A stretch of DNA of 64,000 nt, from contig OU696591.1 in assembly GCA_916048095.2 (NCBI GenBank), positions 7,441,499 through 7,505,498 of the forward strand, in the 5' to 3' direction. The notes under the pieces are model-generated. The model was given only the letters and a program-made list of their open reading frames with translations. It was not told the DNA's origin and made no database searches. The stretch is from Sacculina carcini (lineage: Eukaryota > Arthropoda > Thecostraca > Sacculinidae). Shown here piece by piece: positions 59,255 to 64,000 of the stretch. Numbering within the stretch: position 1 is the first letter of the stretch; every line of letters begins with the position of its first letter. Position numbers and translations under genes: made by a program.

Positions 59255-59335
59255 CCTAATTTAGCCTAACTTACCCTAATCTAACCTAACCTGATCTAAC
59301 AATTCAAACTAATCTAACATAACCTAAACCACAAA
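59255..59335. repeat. Degenerate CCTAA-type tract
   Basis: Repeated CTAACCT/CCTAATC-like words over about 80 bp, resembling decayed telomere-type repeats. Confidence 0.45.
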
Positions 59336-59757
59336 CAGTCCAGTATCGAGACATAATGCACTTTATGACGATAATTACTCTGACTATGAACTTTCCAAGC
59401 ATGCTATTGTCAGAATGACAATGGGGCACAAGCCCAACATCGACATTCCAAATTTGTCTTGTTCTCGTCTCCAAGACTCAATGTTGATCCGGACGGCGAA
59501 ATTATTATCAATAATACCAGCATATCCAGAGTCGAAACAATACATTTTCTTGGCGTGACACTCGATAGCAAGATATGCTGGAAAGATCACATCAATGGCA
59601 CAGCAAGAAAAGTATCAAAAGCTGCATTCATTCTTGGTAAAGCGAGACATTTACTTCAAAGAGAAGAAAGTTTAATACTTTACAATGCCCTGGTTAAACC
59701 CTATCTTGAATATGCTTGCGAAATATGGGGCCACACATGCAAATCATACATGAACAG

Positions 59758-60146
59758 TGTGGTGTAATCGTGTGTAGTGAGAGAGAGTGTCTGTGTGTGT
59801 GTGAAAGATTGTGAGTGCGTGAAAGTGTTAGTGTATCTGTGTGATCGTGTATAGTTGAATTGTATATTGCGTGCGAGAGTGTGTGAGCGAGTGTGTCTAG
59901 TTGTTTCGGTGTGTGTGTGCAGTTGTTTCGGTGTGTGTGTGTGTGTGTATGCGCTTGTGAATTGTCCATGCCCCGAAGCGGCGAGTGAATGACCGGCTCG
60001 CCGCTGATTGGTTCTTGCGGGCGGGCGGAGGAGAAATGAGTCTTGTTCGTGGTGCGATTGTGGTGTGACCTCTTGTAGGCGCGCGTGGGGCAGTGATGCC
60101 CACGCGCGCCTGTCTGTAATATATTTTAGTCTTTTTGTTTTTTACA
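59758..60146 (+). repeat. Left LTR of the TRIM-like element
   Basis: 389 bp, TG...CA ends, with the GC hairpin near its 3' end (60077-60111). Confidence 0.87.
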
Positions 60147-60855
60147 AGCTATTTCGGCCTTTTTGTTTTGGAATTATTTTTGTCTGCGACCCGGCTTCAG
60201 CAGCGGAGATGGTGCCTTCCAGCATCAGTAGCGGCCTACCAGCGGAGAACAGCGGTGGAGGTGCTCGGTGGCGTGTCAGGTTGGTGTGCAGGGGGACGGC
60301 AGTGCAGCATGATGCCGGCGGGAGGCAGCTGAGTAGCTGTGGCCGAGGGATGCTGGTCGTCTCGCCTGCACTGGTGTAGGGTACGTCGCCGGGCATCTAC
60401 AGGATTGTCGGTGGAGGCGACGATCGCTCGTGGAGGATGCTGGTGCTGGACGGCAGGTGACAGAGAGGGGCTGCTGAAGCCGGAGGAAAAAATGACGAAC
60501 GACGGCGACGGCGTGGCCTGTGTGAGCGGCGACGTCCCGGCTGTTTGCGGCAGGGTGCTGAAAAGCACTAGAGTCGACGGGAGCATAGTGGGTGCTGGGG
60601 TCGAAGTGTTGTGCCCTGTCGCGGCAGCCGGTGATGAAGAGGACGGCAGGCTGCGGCGGAGCACTGAAGAGCACGGGCGGAGGCGGGAGCGTGTTGGACG
60701 CTGGGGCCTGACGTGTTGTGTTTCGCCGCAGCGAAGGTGTGTGCATCTGGTGGAGGCCGTCGTCTAATTAGATTTTGGCTATTGGTTCATTTTTCCTGGT
60801 TTGCTTGGTTCGCGGTTTTTTGTTGATTTATGTTTCTTTGAAAACAGGTGGAGGT
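60147..60855 (+). other. Internal region of the TRIM-like element
   Basis: GC-rich. Long frames are open on both strands (60236-60767) but none resembles gag, pol or another family. Treated as noncoding. Confidence 0.5.
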
Positions 60856-61303
60856 GTGGTGTAATCGTGTGTAGTGAGAGAGAGTGTCTGTGTGTGTGTG
60901 AAAGATTGTGAGTGCGTGAAAGTGTTAGTGTATCTGTGTGATCGTGTATAGTTGAATTGTATATTGCGTGCGAGAGTGTGTGAGCGAGTGTGTCTAGTTG
61001 TTTCGGTGTGTGTGTCCAGTTGTTTCGGTGTGTGTGTGTGTGTGTGTGTATGCGCTTGTGAATTGTCCATGCCCCGAAGCGGCGAGTGAATGACCGGCTC
61101 GCCGCTGATTGGTTGTTGCGGCGGGTGAGGACTGTTTGTGTGTGTGTGTGTGTGTGTCCGTGTGTGCTCCCGTGTGACACGGTGTGAGCGGGGAGTCGTG
61201 TTTGTGGTGCGATCGGAGTGTGACGTCTTGTAGGCGCGCGTGGGGCGGTGATGCCCACGCGCGCCTGTCTCTAATATATTTTAGTCTCTTCAGTTTTGTT
61301 ACA
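60856..61303 (+). repeat. Right LTR of the TRIM-like element
   Basis: 448 bp. Nearly identical to the left copy except for a GT-rich expansion around 61135-61185 and small changes. GC hairpin at 61231-61265. Confidence 0.87.
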
Positions 61304-62020
61304 AACAGATTAGTGGTCTTGCAAAAACGAATAGTTAGAATCATATACAATTTACCACGAAACACACCATCCAAACCACTTTTCACCAGAGGAAAAATAT
61401 TGAATATTTCAGGTCTTATACACTTCAAAACATGTAAATTAATGTACAAAGTTTTTTATAAAAAATTGCACAAAAATCTACAGATTTGTTTTGAAACAAA
61501 TCCTCGTCGTCCCGACCTGTTCCTAGTTCAACACAGAAGAACATACGCCAGAAATCAAGCTTTGACCATAAACGGTGTGAAGCTGTGGAATGAATTGGTG
61601 AAGAACAAAGAAATAATTCTGAGTGACATGACGTCTATGAAAAAATTCACAACATGCCTATTCAACACCATTCTCTTAAAATATATGTAAATAACAAAGC
61701 CCAATGTTGACTCAATTGCCTGGTGGAGATTGCCGATCTTCTTATGATCTCATTATGAAAATGAGCTCTTGCTGAACTGTAAATTTAAGGTACAGCAAGC
61801 AACGCGTCTATTACTTGCCACTGTACATTTTCAACTGAACTAAACTGTATATATATGTTTTTTCATTTTCTTCTTTTATTTTATTTGTTCTTGCTTTTTT
61901 CAAGGGATATAAGCCTTTATGGCTTCCCCCGACACATGAAAATATGTTGTTTGGTGTTATTATATGTTTACTGTGTCGTTTTGAAATACAATACAATACA
62001 ATACAATACAATACAATACA

Positions 62021-62446
62021 TGTAGGAGTAAGCAAATGAAGCAAATCAAATGCAACTGAAAATATAACATTGCGTCTTGACCTGGAACGTAAAACAGGCC
62101 TCAGCGTGGAAAACTACCACCAAAACAAACCGACTGACAGATAGTACGAAGAGGAACCAACGAAGAGGAGCTAAGGCATATGCCGTGAATCTCACACTAC
62201 GGTGAGACCAGAAATGAAGGCAGAATAGATTTCATGAATTTTGAACATTAGAGCGAAAACACCGAACAAGATGACAACAGGCGCTGCTAAACTTTTTCTG
62301 TCTGGTAATTTGGTCAGCTAAGCAAGAACACATGATAGTATGCATCAACTTGTATATATTGATACATTGGAACATCAGGATACGATACGCCACTCGGTGA
62401 CTAATGATTATGTGGCTAATTACTGGATGACTGAAATTTTGAACGG
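62021..62446. other. Intergenic stretch without recognised content
   Basis: Nothing supported. Confidence 0.4.
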
Positions 62447-62794
62447 CTATGCATAAATATAAAAACGCAAACTGAGCGCGCACACGTCTGTTTTAATCGT
62501 GTATTCGTCATCGTTGCTCCAGTCGTCGACGGCGGTGAGAGCTGCTTGACATTCGCGTGCTCGTCTCGTGACACGGTGGTTCACGCACACGTTGTTGATT
62601 GTCACGATGCACACACACGCAGCATCAGTCTCCACCAGCGGCACACTCGACACTCACACACACGCCAGCACGTAGAACATGCGGTCGTGCACACTGTCGC
62701 CGATCAGTGAGTAAATCTGCACAATTATCGCACTAATCTGGCCACATTCTGTGCATTCAATGTCCTCGACGTTGCTGAGTGTTGATGAGCACAG
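62447..62794 (-). pseudogene. Unrecognised minus-strand coding stretch with an in-frame TGA
   Basis: One frame stays open for 116 codons except a single TGA at 62656-62654. Before it: VEDIECTECGQISAIIVQIY and HDRMFYVLA. After it: ETDAACVCIVTINNVCVNHR and RECQAALTAV. The composition looks protein-like and carries a CxxC. The second half has a strand-strand-helix pattern loosely like dsRNA-binding folds. I do not recognise the family. It may be one or two exons of a real gene, with an intron boundary or microsatellite slippage near the TGA, or a decayed copy. Confidence 0.35.
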
Positions 62795-63407
62795 TCAGTT
62801 GGGCCGGCCTCCCACCTTGCATGTCACACTCGAGGTTCTCGCTGGTGGAGATGACCGCATCTTCCACTCCCAGTAATATGAGACATGCGCCGAATGTTTA
62901 ATAGCCACTTAAACATGCGATGACGAGTTATTCGAGATGGAGCCGTATAGAACCAGTCGAGTTATATATTCGTTATCACACTATTTTTCACGGTGGCTAG
63001 GGTTACACAAAAGTGCAAGCAAATAAACGAGCATTGAGTTTAAAAATGACGTTCTCCTACTCTAAAATCGAAACAAACAACACATACTAGACGCATAACA
63101 AGTCTTGACTATGCTAAAAAGTACTTGGGCAGAGTTACTTATCCAGTATCCCAACGATTATCAAACACTGGGTGGCGACCCAAAGGTAAAACATCATAAT
63201 TAGACACTGTAAATATATAAATGCATGACAACTAATCTCAGGACTGTTTACATATCCGATGATCAAGTTGTATGGGCCCGCTCTTTCACACGCGAGAGAT
63301 GCATGCACCTATGAATACACTACACAATGAGCGAACACGGATCACATACACAGTCACATACATAATAAAACACATCCTTCAGTTTAACAGTGAGAGCTCA
63401 CGAAATA

Positions 63408-63499
63408 ATTCACACACGAGCGTGATTGACAGATTTAGTGGCAGACGCAAAATTCACACACGAGCGAGATTGACAGATTTAGTGGCAGACGCAATATTG
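63408..63499. repeat. 46-bp direct duplication
   Basis: AATTCACACACGAGCG...GTGGCAGACGCAA occurs twice in tandem with two differences. Confidence 0.9.
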
Positions 63500-63599
63500 G
63501 CCCGTGAATTTGACCCGCCTATGCGTGTGTGTTTGTTGGGCGTTGTCAAGGCTCGTTGAAGTTTGAGAGACACTGGATCACATTCGGTCAGTGTTCACG

Positions 63600-63645
63600 G
63601 TGACGTATTGTCACGTGACAGTGGTGGCGGCCGCTGATTGGCTGT
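63600..63645. promoter_or_regulatory. Candidate promoter cluster
   Basis: TGACGTA, CACGTGAC and GATTGGC (inverse CCAAT) occur within 45 bp, the same trio as at 46.3 kb. It could serve the minus-strand stretch at 62.4-62.8 kb or a plus-strand gene beyond the window. Confidence 0.4.
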
Positions 63646-63982
63646 TGAACAACAGTGGAAGTGAGACATAAATTGTTGTGTGTCAGTCTTGTGTGTCAGC
63701 TGTGCTCGTTCGTGTCTACAATTTCTGGTGTAGACCCAACTTCGTCCAGGTGTGTCAGATCTTCTTTTGAGGTTAGTGAGTTATTTATAGGACATAGGTA
63801 CTAATGGTATTTGATGCTTGTTACTTATGGTACTTAATACTATTGGTACTTAATGGATATGTTTATTATGTAGATTCTTTCAGACCTATAAAATATTATA
63901 TATTATTATCACAGACGATATTATTATATATTTCATTTCGTGAGCTCTCACTGTTAAACTGAAGGATGTGTTTTATTATGTA

Positions 63983-64000
63983 CTAACATTAAAACCCGCC
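63983..64000 (-). mobile_element. Helentron-like 3' end entering the window from the right
   Basis: CTAACATTAAAACCCGCC is the inverse of GGCGGGTTTTAATG[CT]TAG at 18101-18118. The element continues past the window edge. Confidence 0.5.

Larger units (their letters stand above)
59758..61303 (+). mobile_element. TRIM-like LTR element with target duplication AACAG
   Basis: Two long direct repeats (59758-60146 and 60856-61303) both start TGTGGTGTAATCG and end TTACA. They flank 709 bp of GC-rich sequence. AACAG occurs exactly at 59753-59757 and 61304-61308. A purine-rich tract (GGTGGAGG) precedes the right repeat. No gag/pol is visible, and no standard TGG primer-binding site follows the left repeat. 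Size and layout suit a terminal-repeat retrotransposon in miniature. Confidence 0.88.
59380..62020 (+). mobile_element. CR1/L2-type LINE, split by a TRIM insertion
   Basis: Left part (to 59757): HFLGVTLDSKICWKDHI, KAAFILGKARHLL and VKPYLEYACEIWGHTCKS. Right part (from 61304): LVVLQKRIVRIIYNLP, FKTCKLMYKVFYKKLHKNLQ and GVKLWNELVKN, stop at 61688. The 3'UTR ends in (ATACA)n at 61987-62020. Removing the insert and one target copy keeps the frame open across the junction. Confidence 0.9.
63359..63982. mobile_element. Segment bounded by perfect 48-bp inverted repeats
   Basis: 63359-63406 is the exact reverse complement of 63935-63982 (TACATAATAAAACACATCC ... CTCACGAAAT). The 528-bp interior has a 46-bp direct duplication and a promoter-like motif cluster. 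It may be a nonautonomous DNA transposon or a local inverted duplication. Confidence 0.55.

Noticed and set aside
60236-60767. 140-160-codon frames on both strands in the TRIM interior
   Set aside because: GC-driven open frames; Thr/Pro/Ser or Gly/Arg-rich with no recognisable domain.

Overview
This is a eukaryotic nuclear window from an animal. It has standard-code multi-exon genes with GT-AG introns, very abundant (CA)n/(TG)n and other tandem repeats, and dense retrotransposon and DNA-transposon debris. The gene families (syntrophin, a DPP6/DPP10-type S9B protein, a NEURL2-type NHR/SOCS-box protein, cytochrome b5) are bilaterian, and the proteins are divergent. An invertebrate bilaterian is likely. 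A spiralian such as a flatworm, annelid or mollusc would fit, but I cannot fix the phylum.

Layout. (1) 4.2-28.1 kb, plus strand: thirteen exons of a dipeptidyl-peptidase-IV-family protein whose reading phase matches at every junction. The 5' end (cytoplasmic tail and membrane anchor) is not found. The nucleophile serine and the Glu-Glu substrate motif are both lost, so it looks like a non-enzymatic DPP6/DPP10-type protein. (2) 30.3-41.4 kb, plus strand: a complete syntrophin gene in ten exons (582 codons plus stop), with split PH, PDZ, second PH and C-terminal SU region. (3) 42.3-45.1 kb, minus strand: cytochrome b5, convergent with syntrophin. (4) 54.6-56.3 kb, plus strand: a complete NEURL2-like gene in three exons (270 codons plus stop). 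(5) 62.4-62.8 kb, minus strand: an unrecognised, possibly broken coding stretch.

The rest is repeats. Introns of the first gene carry CR1/L2-type and (AAC)n-tailed LINE fragments, a tRNA-Val-derived SINE, a 1-kb (TATC)n tract and a 4.6-kb Helentron-like array. Syntrophin intron 2 is largely a mariner-like element whose transposase is interrupted by two minisatellites and a CA tract. 47-63 kb holds two RNase-H-bearing LINE fragments and two CR1/L2-type LINEs. Each of the latter two is split by a TG...CA element with a clean 5-bp target duplication. One insert is a TRIM-like LTR pair, and both inserts share an unusual GC-rich hairpin.

The most interesting signals are the hairpin-bearing LTR family, the widespread use of UG-rich or satellite sequence as 3' splice sites, the pseudo-peptidase, the Helentron terminal-motif array and the satellite-laden mariner. 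Exon models were built by eye from frame, phase and family resemblance; no alignment was run.
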